Below, one piece after another: positions 42,484-51,669 of a DNA stretch of 64,000 nt. Under the pieces are notes generated by a model. That model searched no databases. It was not told the DNA's origin and was given only the letters and a program-made list of their open reading frames with translations. The translations under genes were made by a program, and so were the position numbers. The stretch's first letter is position 1, and each line of letters begins with the position of its first letter. This DNA is from Gracilimonas sp. (lineage in GTDB: Bacteria > Bacteroidota > Rhodothermia > Balneolales > Balneolaceae), in contig JAKURD010000009.1 of assembly GCA_022450045.1 (NCBI GenBank), positions 46,845 through 110,844 on the forward strand, read 5' to 3'.

Positions 42484-44805
42484 CTATTCATTACTTTCTG
42501 GTTCTTTACTTCTAAAAAATTCGATCACATCTTGTAAACCCGATTTTATACTTCCCCGCCGGGGTTTTACCAAAATCAGGTTCCCTTTCACCAACCGTGC
42601 AATTTGTTCCGTTCGACTTCCTGCTACCATTTTGCGAAACCAGCCTTCTTCAGCTGCGCCCAGAACTACTATATCCGATTCTTTGGATAGGCGTACAATT
42701 TGGCTAACTACACTTTTGCTGACTTGTACATTAATCGTTCGTTTGGGCGCTTCACTTTCTTCATTTTTATCCTCATTAATCACTTCGTATAATGATTCTA
42801 AGCGTTCCTCTTTAGCTTCCTTGTTATTATTAATTTTAGGAGGGATAACATGACAGATGTTTATTTTTGAGCCTTGTTCTTCTTCAAAAGCTTTTCCGAT
42901 ATCAAACATCAGTTTTGCACTTTGGGGAAATGCGACCGGAAGCAGAATATTTTCTGCTTCACCGAAATTATCACCACGAAGGATGGCTATGTCACAATCA
43001 GCATCCCGAAGTATTTTATCAACGTTTGAACCAAGGATCGCCTCAGAATGTTTGCTCGAACCCTTCCATCCCATCACAATCATATCAATATTCCGTTCCT
43101 CCACTTCGTCGATTATGCCCTTAGCTGGTTTACGGGCAATTCGCATAACTGAACTCACCGGCAGATCATGATTTTCAGCTATTTCAACGGCTTCATCAAG
43201 CACATCATCTCGTACTCGTTTTATGAATTGCTGACCAACTCTTAACGGTGCCTGTTTGGGCACGGTGATTACGTGAACCAGTACCAGTTCTCCCCCTTTG
43301 GCCCTGGCAATCATGGCGGCAAAGTCTATAAGTCTTTTGGAGGTACTTGGATTGGCTACGGGTATCATAATCCGATACCTTTCTTTTTCTATCGGCATAC
43401 TTTGTTGCAATACAACCGGAGATGCACTTTTCATTCGTTTGCGCTTACGGGCATAAGTGTAGTATATCACAAAGCCGGTACTGATCCAGCCAATTACAAA
43501 ATACCATGCAATGGGTGAAAAATGGAACATAAAGACTGCAATACCAATCATGAGGATAATTGCCACGATAGGGACTACCGGGAAAAATGGGATCAAAAAA
43601 CCATAATCTAATTTGTCACCATATTTTCTCCGAATCGTTATTATTGCCATATTAACCTGAAGAAAAAGGAGCAAAAACATTACATCTGCCGCTGCAGCTA
43701 CATCTTCAATCGGCACAGCGAGAGCCATAAAAATTATAAGCCCTCCACTACATATAAGAGCCAAATAGGGTGTCTTTGTTTTCTCATTGATCTCAGCAAA
43801 AAAGTCGGGGAGGTTCCGATCTCTCCCCATGGCAAAAGAAACACGGGTTGAACTAAATGTGGTAGCATTTAAGGCCGACATAGTCGAAAGAATACCTCCG
43901 ATTAAAAGCAGCGTAGTTCCAAGTGGCATAAACTGCCGGGCAGCTTCTGCCAGACCCAGCTCTTTATACTCCCCAAGCCACTGCCAGGTTGCTTGGGATG
44001 TACCTGTATCTATAGCGCCAATAGCTGTGATAGCTACTAAGATATAGATCGGAATTACGATAGCCAGCGACCAAAACACCGCACGGGGAATATTGCGTTT
44101 GGGATCCTTGACTTCTTCCCCGGCCTGCACGATAATCTCATACCCCTCAAAAGCGATATAGGTAAGCCCCATTGCAGAAAGTACGCCTGCAAAACCTTCT
44201 GGAGCAAAAGGAGTGAATTTTTCCCAAGAAGCAGGCTCATTAAACATCGCATATAGTCCGCTTCCAATAAATATACCTATGATAATGATCTTTGCCATTG
44301 TTACAATATTACCAGCAAGTCCCGTTTCAGAAACGCCCTTAAAATTAATGGCTACAAAAATAAGCGCAATAAGAACTGCTAATCCCTTCTGAAAAATAGC
44401 TGCTTCAATTGGAATTCCCGCCAGCGTTAGCACTCCCATTTCTTTCAACATAAATCCTAAATAAGAAGAAAATCCGAGGGCATACAGGCTTCCCGCCACA
44501 GCATGTGCAAACCAGCTCATCCAGCCCGCCAAAAATGCATTAGGCCCCGGCAACCCTTCTTTAACCCACAAGTAACCACCGCCGGCTTCCGGGATAGCTG
44601 AACCAAGCTCTGCATAAGCCAAGGCCGTTAAAAAAGTCACTAAGCCATTTGCTGCAAAAGCCAGTATTAACGCAGGACCTGCCGTACCGGCTGCAATTCC
44701 TGTAAGTACAAAAATGCCGGCACCTATCATAGCCCCAACCCCTACCATGGTAATGGTGAAAAGCCCCAGATCGCGGCTTAGTTCTGTGTGAGTTTTTTTA
44801 GCCAT
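42484..44805 (-). CDS. APC permease fused to two universal stress protein domains
   Basis: A 773-residue protein. Residues about 1-450 are a 12-helix APC permease (LFTITMVGVGAMIGAGIFVLTG; MGLTYIAFEGYEIIVQAGEE). Residues about 475-605 are a USP domain with the ATP-binding G-x2-G-x9-G-S motif (GWKGSSKHSEAILGS). A second, more diverged USP domain follows (about 610-745, LGAAEEGWFRKMVAGSRT). USP tails in such transporters are thought to couple transport to ATP/ADP or cyclic nucleotides. First gene of the transporter operon, downstream of a 79-codon gene. Confidence 0.93.
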   Translation of the reverse strand: MAKKTHTELSRDLGLFTITMVGVGAMIGAGIFVLTGIAAGTAGPALILAFAANGLVTFLTALAYAELGSAIPEAGGGYLWVKEGLPGPNAFLAGWMSWFAHAVAGSLYALGFSSYLGFMLKEMGVLTLAGIPIEAAIFQKGLAVLIALIFVAINFKGVSETGLAGNIVTMAKIIIIGIFIGSGLYAMFNEPASWEKFTPFAPEGFAGVLSAMGLTYIAFEGYEIIVQAGEEVKDPKRNIPRAVFWSLAIVIPIYILVAITAIGAIDTGTSQATWQWLGEYKELGLAEAARQFMPLGTTLLLIGGILSTMSALNATTFSSTRVSFAMGRDRNLPDFFAEINEKTKTPYLALICSGGLIIFMALAVPIEDVAAAADVMFLLLFLQVNMAIITIRRKYGDKLDYGFLIPFFPVVPIVAIILMIGIAVFMFHFSPIAWYFVIGWISTGFVIYYTYARKRKRMKSASPVVLQQSMPIEKERYRIMIPVANPSTSKRLIDFAAMIARAKGGELVLVHVITVPKQAPLRVGQQFIKRVRDDVLDEAVEIAENHDLPVSSVMRIARKPAKGIIDEVEERNIDMIVMGWKGSSKHSEAILGSNVDKILRDADCDIAILRGDNFGEAENILLPVAFPQSAKLMFDIGKAFEEEQGSKINICHVIPPKINNNKEAKEERLESLYEVINEDKNEESEAPKRTINVQVSKSVVSQIVRLSKESDIVVLGAAEEGWFRKMVAGSRTEQIARLVKGNLILVKPRRGSIKSGLQDVIEFFRSKEPESNE

Positions 44806-44858
44806 AAATTTACGATTATGAAATTTAGCGGGATAATGAACCTGAAACTTTCAAGCAG

Positions 44859-45098
44859 CTATGCATCTGAACTACTTATTTCATGTTTTGATAAATAATC
44901 GTCGATCGCTCTTTCAACTTTTTCAAGCGCCTGTTCCATGTCATCTGCCTCTTCTATAAAATCTGACTCCAGATTCTTTTGTTGAGGCATGCTTACTTTG
45001 GCAAGTAATTTTACTCCCAGTTTTTTGCCTTCCGACTCGTTTACTTTTTCTACTTCATAGATATCGGCTCGGCGATATGTTTTGATAAATGATTTCAT
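44859..45098 (-). CDS. Hypothetical 79-residue protein
   Basis: Not recognised. A small soluble acidic protein (RRADIYEVEKVNESEGKKLGVKLLAKVSMPQQ, then a long acidic helix EEADDMEQALEKVERAIDDYL). 53 bases upstream of the APC-USP gene on the same strand, so it may belong to that operon. Codon use and start context look genuine. Confidence 0.55.
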   Translation of the reverse strand: MKSFIKTYRRADIYEVEKVNESEGKKLGVKLLAKVSMPQQKNLESDFIEEADDMEQALEKVERAIDDYLSKHEISSSDA

Positions 45099-45177
45099 CT
45101 GTCTCCTGTTTTATGAATGGCAAAAAAGGATTAATATTTACTTAATCTTAACCCGTTTTAAAAGAAACAAGAGTTGG

Positions 45178-45549
45178 CTAACTTATTAATACGATGGTTT
45201 GAAGCTGTCGCAAAGCAACCGGTTTAATGACTGGATCTCTGTAAAATTCACTTCTCAAATGGCGATTCAAACTGCCACTGTGAACTTTAGTAGTAAAACT
45301 ATTTGAATTATCTTCCTTCTCATCCTCTGTATTTTCGCAGGCATCATACAGAATTTGCCCTAAAGTCCTTTCAACTGATGAAAAAGATAAGTTCAGTTGG
45401 TTCTGACTGATTTTTGTTGGAGGATTTGACGTACTATCTCCGGAAACTGTGTCCGCATCAATTCCCAAAAAGAAAAGGATAACAACTGATAGTAAAGCAA
45501 CAATGAGACCGTTGGCGGCAAGAAAAGCGGATGTCTTTGTATGTTGCAT
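45178..45549 (-). CDS. Hypothetical protein with N-terminal membrane anchor
   Basis: Not recognised. 123 residues: a hydrophobic helix (about 10-30, AANGLIVALLSVVILFFLGI) followed by a hydrophilic Ser/Asn-rich tail, probably periplasmic. No operon partner within 75 bases. It could be a recently evolved or spurious gene. Confidence 0.45.
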   Translation of the reverse strand: MQHTKTSAFLAANGLIVALLSVVILFFLGIDADTVSGDSTSNPPTKISQNQLNLSFSSVERTLGQILYDACENTEDEKEDNSNSFTTKVHSGSLNRHLRSEFYRDPVIKPVALRQLQTIVLIS

Positions 45550-46050
45550 AGCTCATGTTGTTTATAATCCAAAGATAAACTTATTTTGTTACATTCTAAA
45601 GTGGTTTTATTGTCCAAATGAGAGCTTTTAATGTTGATTAAGCTGGTTTGGTATCCTGATTTATTACCGATTCTGCAGTTGAATACTTTCCGCGTTTAAT
45701 TTAAAAATTGAAGATCTCCTGAAATAAAAATAACCTGGTGTTGAGTCATCTATAAAATATCGGCAAGAGATTACACTTCGCTTCCCATGGCCTAATCATA
45801 TTATGTACCTATTCCCTATTTGGATTGGCAACAGGTAACCACCAGCTGGTATTCTATCCGGCAAGGGGACATAGACATGACACTATCCTTCAATATCATT
45901 CCAGAGACACACCAGCCACCACTCCTCAGCTAAGTGACATAAGCCCGGCCCATTTTCAGTTGTAAAGAATCGCTCCCTTCCTTTCTTTTAGCTCTTAATC
46001 TCGGTATTATTGGCACCCGAAAAATCGCTTTTAATACTAAATAAGTATCC
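45550..46050. other. 500-base intergenic region upstream of sucC
   Basis: No gene on either strand. AT-rich, with no clear terminator or repeat. It should hold the divergent promoters for the 123-residue hypothetical protein and for sucC. Confidence 0.5.
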
Positions 46051-47256
46051 ATGAAAATACACGAGTATCAAGCCAAAGAGATTCTTGAGAAATATAATGT
46101 TGCTGTTCCGGCCGGAATTGCCACCACTACTGTTGAAGAAACTGTTGAAGCCGCTAAAAAACTGAAGGAAGAAGGAGCAGAACTTTTTGTTGTGAAAGCT
46201 CAGATTCATGCCGGTGGACGTGGAAAAGGGCGGACAAAAAAGAATAATGCCAAAGGTGTTGTGCTCTGCAAAACCATTGAGGAAGTAAAAGAAACTGCTG
46301 AAAACCTACTTGGCGATGTTCTTGTTACTATTCAGACCGGTGAAGAAGGACAGCTCGTTCAGCGTCTCTATGTAACAGACGGTGTTGACATTAAATCTGA
46401 GTTCTATCTCGGTATTTTGTTGGATCGCGCAGTCAGTAAGAATGTGATCATGGCTTCTACCGAGGGTGGAGTTGAGATCGAGAAGGTTGCAGAGGAGACT
46501 CCTGAGAAGATCATAAAGGAATGGGTTGAGCCGGGCATGGACCTTCAGCCAAATCAGGCTCGCAGAATTGCTTTCGAACTTGGCCTTGAAGGTGAAGCTC
46601 TTAAAAACGGCATCAAATTGATTCAGGCTTTATACAAAGCCTATGAAGAAACGGATTCCAATATGTTTGAGATCAACCCATTAGTCGTGACTCCTGATAA
46701 CAAGGTATATGCTTTGGATGCTAAAGTAACTTTTGATGACAACGCCTTGTTCCGTCACAACGATCTTGCCGAGCTTAAGGACGAAGCAGAAGAAAATCCG
46801 CTTGAGCTGGAAGCTCAGAAATATAATCTCAACTATATCAAGCTTGATGGAAATGTTGGGTGTATGGTAAACGGTGCCGGCCTGGCAATGGCTACCATGG
46901 ATATCATAAAATTATCCGGTGGTGAGCCTGCTAACTTCCTGGATGTTGGGGGCGGAGCTAATGTTGACACCGTAAAGAACGGATTCCGCATCATCCTTGA
47001 AGACCCTAACGTGAAGGCAATTCTGATCAACATCTTTGGTGGAATTGTCCGCTGCGACCGTGTTGCCAACGGAGTAATTGAAGCCGTTAAAGACCCCGAA
47101 ATCGCAGAGAAAGTCAGCAATGTGCCGATCATTGTTCGTTTGCAGGGGACTAACGCTAAAGAAGCCAAAGAGATCATCGACAACAGTGACCTAAATGTCA
47201 TCTCTGCTGTATTGCTTAAAGAAGCTGCTGAAGAAGTTTCTAAAGTATTGGCTTAA
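46051..47256 (+). CDS. sucC: Succinate-CoA ligase (ADP-forming) beta subunit
   Basis: TCA-cycle enzyme that interconverts succinyl-CoA and succinate with ADP/ATP. 401 residues. ATP-grasp start [23 protein letters not shown], nucleotide loop [12 protein letters not shown], Mg-binding [22 protein letters not shown] and the C-terminal [20 protein letters not shown] are complete. The alpha-subunit gene is not adjacent (a terminator follows), so sucD must be elsewhere. Confidence 0.97.
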   Translation: MKIHEYQAKEILEKYNVAVPAGIATTTVEETVEAAKKLKEEGAELFVVKAQIHAGGRGKGRTKKNNAKGVVLCKTIEEVKETAENLLGDVLVTIQTGEEGQLVQRLYVTDGVDIKSEFYLGILLDRAVSKNVIMASTEGGVEIEKVAEETPEKIIKEWVEPGMDLQPNQARRIAFELGLEGEALKNGIKLIQALYKAYEETDSNMFEINPLVVTPDNKVYALDAKVTFDDNALFRHNDLAELKDEAEENPLELEAQKYNLNYIKLDGNVGCMVNGAGLAMATMDIIKLSGGEPANFLDVGGGANVDTVKNGFRIILEDPNVKAILINIFGGIVRCDRVANGVIEAVKDPEIAEKVSNVPIIVRLQGTNAKEAKEIIDNSDLNVISAVLLKEAAEEVSKVLA

Positions 47257-47281
47257 AATTACTTTTAAATTCATGTTTTAG

Positions 47282-47317
47282 AAAAGCCTAATCTTACAAC
47301 CGATTAGGCTTTTTTTG
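47282..47317 (+). terminator. Rho-independent terminator of sucC
   Basis: The stem AAAAGCCTAATC/GATTAGGCTTTT with an eight-base loop is followed by T-rich sequence 25 bases after the stop. Confidence 0.92.
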
Positions 47318-47437
47318 TTCATACTTTTGTTAAGTGATGATGTAACAAAATTGCTATAAAACCATTTGACATAGAGCTCATATCTATTTCTGAAGGACCT
47401 GAAAAGCTTACGTACCAGCTCCCAATCAATGCTAAAA

Positions 47438-48090
47438 TAATGTGAGTTCGAAATAAAGAATGTTTCTAAAAGAATTTTAAAATAGCTATGAGATCCATCT
47501 GACGGATATCCCGTATGATCGATTGGGCTGGTCGATGATACAGAAGCAGGATGTTGGATTAGCTTACGAACTGAACGTGGTGTCCTAATCAAGCAATCGG
47601 TCAGATGGACTTGGAGCCATCAGACCGAGGCGCAGGGCAATCAACTCCGAACTCGATCTGATGGATCACCCATCTGATCGATGATACAGGCGCAAGGTGT
47701 TGGATTAGGATAAAAACCAATAGCGTCCTAAACGTTTTTAAAATTGAAAAAACCTGTGTTTTCGAACATAAAGACGAATTAGTTGACATGTTTAAAATCA
47801 ATCCCCTTTTTTCTCGCAGAGGCTCGCCGATGGACCCGCTGAGTTTCACTTCGCGGGAATCGCTGCGCTCGGAGCGCAGATGATCTTTTATCAAAACGCA
47901 TCGCTATTCAGCGCAACTCTGCGATGTCCTTTTGAAGGATCGTTTTGCCAAAATGTATTTCAACGTTTAGGACGCTATTGGATACGAACAAGCTTTGGTC
48001 CCCAAATCAAACAAACGGTCAGACAGACCTGAAGCTGTCAGGCCGTACCTCAAAGGCTTTAGCGAGGATAATTATATCGAACTGACGTTA
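47438..48090. repeat. Intergenic element R1, copy D (long form, interrupted by R2)
   Basis: Outer sequence matches copy C end to end (AGATCCATCTGACGGATATC, GATGATACAG blocks, CTTTGGTCCCCAAATCAAAC) and ends TTATATCGAACTGACGTTA. A 265-bp R2 element splits it at about 47716, between GGATA and ACGAACAAGC. Confidence 0.87.
47717..47981. repeat. MITE-like element R2, copy D (perfect ends)
   Basis: 265 bp with perfect 18-bp terminal inverted repeats CCAATAGCGTCCTAAACG and CGTTTAGGACGCTATTGG. It is inserted in R1 copy D. ATA lies close to both ends (GGATAAAAA on the left, ATACGAAC on the right), a possible short target duplication. No coding capacity, so it would need a transposase in trans. Confidence 0.92.
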
Positions 48091-48093
48091 AAT

Positions 48094-48308
48094 ACTATCA
48101 TTGACCATCCGCCCAATCCGAGTCATCCGTGTTCCATTCCGGGAGGAAGATAATCTGTTGAACACTTTGACTGGTCATTTCGCAGCGAATGCTCGAAATC
48201 TGCTTGTTTGTTACGTATCTATGATTGAATTACTGGCAATAATAAGATCCCTGCCTTCGCAGGGATGACTTTTCAGGCATTTTTCAAGCTATCAATAATC
48301 GAGCTCAG
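48094..48308. repeat. Intergenic element R3, copy D
   Basis: ACTATCATTGACCATCCGCC...CATTTCGCAGCGAATGC...TACGTATCTATGATTGAATTACTGGCAATAA, hairpin ATCCCTGC-CTTC-GCAGGGAT, then TCAAGCTATCAATAATCGAGCTCAG. The last 100 bases are almost identical to the copy at 55674-55851. Confidence 0.82.
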
Positions 48309-48341
48309 TTAAATATATTGCCGCAGGCAAAACAAATGCCC

Positions 48342-49490
48342 TTAAGAAGTGGGGGCTGTTTTAACCTTGTCTTTTATTTCAAGATAAAACTCTTCGTACT
48401 GCTTAACCACTTCATCCTGATTGAAGGTCATTGCATGTTTACGAGCATTCTCTGATAATTTTTTATGTAATTTAGGATTGCTCAGGATTTTCACTCCATA
48501 ATCGGCCATGCAGTCCACATTATCGAGATCGCATAAATATCCGGTTTTGCCATGTACATTCACTTCCGGCAAACCACCGATATTGGAGCTGATAACAGGT
48601 ACACTGCAGCTCATTGCTTCCAGTGCTGCGAGGCCAAACGTTTCTGAACCGGAAGGAATTAAAAACAGATCAGCAATGGAAAGCACTTCCTCTACCTGAT
48701 CCAGTTTCCCAAGAAAACGAACCTGATCGCAAATTTTCAGATCACGGCACTGTTGCTCTGCTTTCTGTCGATCCGGGCCATCACCTACCAACAATAGTTT
48801 AGCATCAATTCCGGACTCTAAGATTTTCGCAAACACTGTTACCACTTCAGGTACTCTTTTTACTTTCCTGAAATTTGAAACATGTACTACCACTTTTTCA
48901 TCATTAGGGCAGATCGCTTTCTTAAAATGACTCTTATTTGATTTCTGAAAACGCTCCAAATCAATAAAGTTTGGGATTACCCTTATATCCTGTTCTATAT
49001 CAAAATGTTCATAGGTCTCTTTTTTCAGATATTCGGACACCGCTGTGACCCCATCACTTTTGTCTATAGAAAATTCCACTACATGTTTATAGCTTGGGTC
49101 TCTGCCCACCAATGTTATATCCGTTCCATGCAACGTTGTGATAATTGGAACATGAATCCCTCGCTCAGCCATGATCTGCTTTGCTAAATAAGCACTGGTT
49201 GCATGAGGTAACGCATAATGCACATGTAACAGATCAAGATCTTCATATTCTATGAGATTCACCATTTGAGAGGCTAATGCCAGTGCATAGGGCGGGTAAT
49301 CAAATAACGGATAGGAGTTAATGGAAACTTCATGATAGGTAATGCCGGTTTCCAACGTATCAAGCCGTGCCGGCCTGGAATAACTCATCATGTGAATGTT
49401 ATGTCCTCTTTTAGCCAGAGTTTTTGCTAATTCAGTGGCTACAACGCCACTTCCTCCAAACGTTGGATAACAGGCAATTCCTATATTCAT
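48342..49490 (-). CDS. bshA: N-acetyl-alpha-D-glucosaminyl L-malate synthase
   Basis: First enzyme of bacillithiol synthesis: transfers GlcNAc from UDP-GlcNAc to L-malate. A 382-residue GT4 glycosyltransferase. MNIGIACYPTFGGSGVVATELAKTLAKRGH, YPLFDYPPYALALASQMV and HVHYALPHATSAYLA are characteristic of BshA; the C-terminal UDP-binding motif SGSETFGLAALEAMSC supplies the E-x7-E. Monocistronic; bshB and bshC are not in view. Confidence 0.94.
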   Translation of the reverse strand: MNIGIACYPTFGGSGVVATELAKTLAKRGHNIHMMSYSRPARLDTLETGITYHEVSINSYPLFDYPPYALALASQMVNLIEYEDLDLLHVHYALPHATSAYLAKQIMAERGIHVPIITTLHGTDITLVGRDPSYKHVVEFSIDKSDGVTAVSEYLKKETYEHFDIEQDIRVIPNFIDLERFQKSNKSHFKKAICPNDEKVVVHVSNFRKVKRVPEVVTVFAKILESGIDAKLLLVGDGPDRQKAEQQCRDLKICDQVRFLGKLDQVEEVLSIADLFLIPSGSETFGLAALEAMSCSVPVISSNIGGLPEVNVHGKTGYLCDLDNVDCMADYGVKILSNPKLHKKLSENARKHAMTFNQDEVVKQYEEFYLEIKDKVKTAPTS

Positions 49491-49746
49491 ATTATTAATA
49501 TCTTCGTGCTTTTTTGGTTCTATCGATTTAAAAATACAGATTCTATTTCAGTGATTAAGCATTCAACACAAGGTTTAACAGATAGGTTTCTTCAGCAACC
49601 AAGTTTTACTTTTTCATTATACAATAATAAAGTTCACAAATTCGCTTGGTAAGAATATAAAAATATGCATTCACGTTTCTTATCCATGCATTCATTTTTG
49701 TATATTAGTGAGCTGTGAACAACTAAAAATTTAGTAAAAACTTCCA

Positions 49747-50502
49747 ATGGCAGGACATTCGAAATGGGCGAACATTCGCCATAAAAAAGCTAAAGAGGAC
49801 GCCAAACGTTCTAAGGTTTTTTCTAAACATATTAAGGAAATTACGGTTGCAGCCCGAGAAGGAGGAGGTGACCCGGAAGGAAATCCGCGACTTTCCCTGG
49901 CCATAGATAATGCCAAGGCTGACAATGTGCCAAAGGACAATATTGAGCGGGCCATCAAAAGGGGAACCGGTGAAGATACCGGAGGCGCAAGTTATGAAGA
50001 AGCTACCTTTGAAGGATATGGGCCGGGTGGAATTGCCTACTTTATTGAAGTTACCACAGATAATAACAACCGGACTGTAGGTGAACTCCGTCATATTTTT
50101 ACAAAATCAGGAGGTAATATGGGGACCACCGGCTCCGTTGGATATATGTTTGAACAAAAAGGCATGATCCGGGTTCACTCAGAGGGATTAGACGACGAAG
50201 AATTTATGCTGGAAGCCATTGACGCAGGAGCAGCCGATGTGGATACCGACGACGAAATGTTCGTTGTTTACACCTCTCGTGAAGAACTTTTTGATGTTCG
50301 AAACCGTCTGGAAGAAGCCGGTTTTGAGATAGAATCTGCCACCTTGATCCGCGAAGCAGTTACGGAAACCAAAGTCGATGCAGATATCGCGGTTTCAAAC
50401 CTCAGGATGATGGAAAAATTTGAAGATAATGATGACGTCAACAATGTATTTACTAACATGCTGATGGATGACGAAACCATTGCTTTAGCCGAGGAGATCT
50501 AA
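49747..50502 (+). CDS. YebC/PmpR-family protein
   Basis: A 251-residue protein with the invariant start MAGHSKWANIRHKKAKEDAKRSKVFSKHIKEI, AREGGGDPEGNPRL and the FIEVTTDNNNRTVGELRH domain. The family contains a transcription regulator (PmpR) and YebC-type factors reported to help ribosomes through difficult peptides; which applies is unknown. Followed after eight bases by the first Bat-like gene. Confidence 0.95.
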   Translation: MAGHSKWANIRHKKAKEDAKRSKVFSKHIKEITVAAREGGGDPEGNPRLSLAIDNAKADNVPKDNIERAIKRGTGEDTGGASYEEATFEGYGPGGIAYFIEVTTDNNNRTVGELRHIFTKSGGNMGTTGSVGYMFEQKGMIRVHSEGLDDEEFMLEAIDAGAADVDTDDEMFVVYTSREELFDVRNRLEEAGFEIESATLIREAVTETKVDADIAVSNLRMMEKFEDNDDVNNVFTNMLMDDETIALAEEI

Positions 50503-50510
50503 TAATTATC

Positions 50511-51155
50511 GTGACCAGAATTTTTTCATATTGCTTTCTTTTCATCCTCTTCACAGCTTCTGCTGCCAATGATGGCCGTAAAGCTAATGAGGCCTATGAA
50601 AATGGAAATTATGAAAAAGCCGAAGAGCTTTATCTTGCTGCCATTGAACAGGAACCCGATAATGCCAGACTTTATTTTAATCTTGGGAATGCACGGGCAA
50701 AACAAGGAAAAGTAGAGGAGGCCATTGATTCATTTATGGAATTTCGGCTTCTGGCTGAAAATCCTGAAGAAAAAGCTTTGGCTGAGTATAATATTGGAAC
50801 CCTGCTTGCTGAAGGTAAAAATTGGAAGCCGGCTGCCACTCACTTTAAAAAAGCCCTTAAGCTAAATCCATCAGATATGGAAGCCAAGCATAATTTTGAA
50901 CGTGTATTGGCAGAACAGGAAAATCAAGATGACGAAGGGGAAGGCGAAGATCAAAATCAGGAAAATCAACCTCCTCCTGAACCCAGTGAATATGCTATTG
51001 CCATGAAGCGGCAGGCCGAAAAGCTTGTGTCCCAAAGAAAATATGGGGAAGCCTATAACCTGATGCAGCAAGCTCTTGAGGATGACGATACCGTCCGTGC
51101 CTTCAATGACTTTATTGAACGAATTAAGAATGTTTCTGATATAAATGAAAACTGA
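50511..51155 (+). CDS. TPR-repeat protein, BatC-like
   Basis: A 214-residue protein, start GTG 50511. Signal peptide about 1-20, three TPR repeats (about 25-130: ANEAYENGNYEKAEELYLAAIEQEPDNARLYFNLGNAR and two more), an acidic Glu/Gln linker, and a C-terminal helix with DFIERI. In Bacteroidota the BatA-E proteins affect aerotolerance and envelope function. Here BatC-, D- and E-like genes are contiguous, but MoxR, BatA and BatB are absent from the window. Confidence 0.78.
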   Translation: MTRIFSYCFLFILFTASAANDGRKANEAYENGNYEKAEELYLAAIEQEPDNARLYFNLGNARAKQGKVEEAIDSFMEFRLLAENPEEKALAEYNIGTLLAEGKNWKPAATHFKKALKLNPSDMEAKHNFERVLAEQENQDDEGEGEDQNQENQPPPEPSEYAIAMKRQAEKLVSQRKYGEAYNLMQQALEDDDTVRAFNDFIERIKNVSDINEN

Positions 51156-51159
51156 CCCT

Positions 51160-51669
51160 ATGAAAACGATCATTATCTTTCTTTTTTCTTTTCTGTTAGC
51201 CACCCCGGCTTTAGCACAGTCTGCTGATCAGTATTTTCACAACGGAGCTCAGTCTTTTATAAATGCTGATCTTCAAACGGCTATTAACACAGTGCAACAA
51301 GGGTTGGATCAATACCCAAATGATTCCAAGCTAAATGCCTTGATGCAAAAGCTTCGGGAAGAACAAGAGCAACAGCAGCAGCAAAACCAAGAACAGCAAA
51401 ATCAGGATCAGCAGAGCCAACAAGATCAGCAGCAAAATCAAAATGAGCAGGAACAAGAAGAGGAACAACAGCCACAGGAAAGTGAGGGAGAAAATAAGGG
51501 AGAGCAAGAAGCTCAGGAAATGAATCCCGAAGAGTTAGACTCTCAGCAGATCAGCAAAGAAGATGCTGAAAAAATCCTCCAGGCACTTGCCCAAAAAGAA
51601 AAGGAACTGCTAAAAGAATTTAAAAAGAAAAAATCAGATGGAAGCGCCAAACATGAAAAAGATTGGTAA
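51160..51669 (+). CDS. Exported Gln/Glu-rich protein in the Bat cluster
   Basis: About 169 residues from ATG 51160, preferred over an in-frame ATG at 51145 because it leaves a clean signal peptide (MKTIIIFLFSFLLATPALAQ). A TPR-like helix pair (about 23-60) is followed by a 60-residue low-complexity Q/E/N tract (about 65-125) and a basic end (KEFKKKKSDGS). Starts five bases after the TPR gene. The tract has an imperfect CAG/CAA-rich DNA repeat, so length variation is likely. No enzymatic motif. Confidence 0.7.
   Translation: MKTIIIFLFSFLLATPALAQSADQYFHNGAQSFINADLQTAINTVQQGLDQYPNDSKLNALMQKLREEQEQQQQQNQEQQNQDQQSQQDQQQNQNEQEQEEEQQPQESEGENKGEQEAQEMNPEELDSQQISKEDAEKILQALAQKEKELLKEFKKKKSDGSAKHEKDW

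Noticed and set aside
45178-45617. Alternative 74-codon frame overlapping the 123-codon hypothetical gene
   Set aside because: No signal, no start context and no family pattern; the 123-codon frame with a membrane anchor is the better choice, though itself uncertain.
47601-47894. 97-codon minus-strand open frame across R1/R2
   Set aside because: It spans the junction of two repeats and has no counterpart at the uninterrupted copies, so it is accidental.
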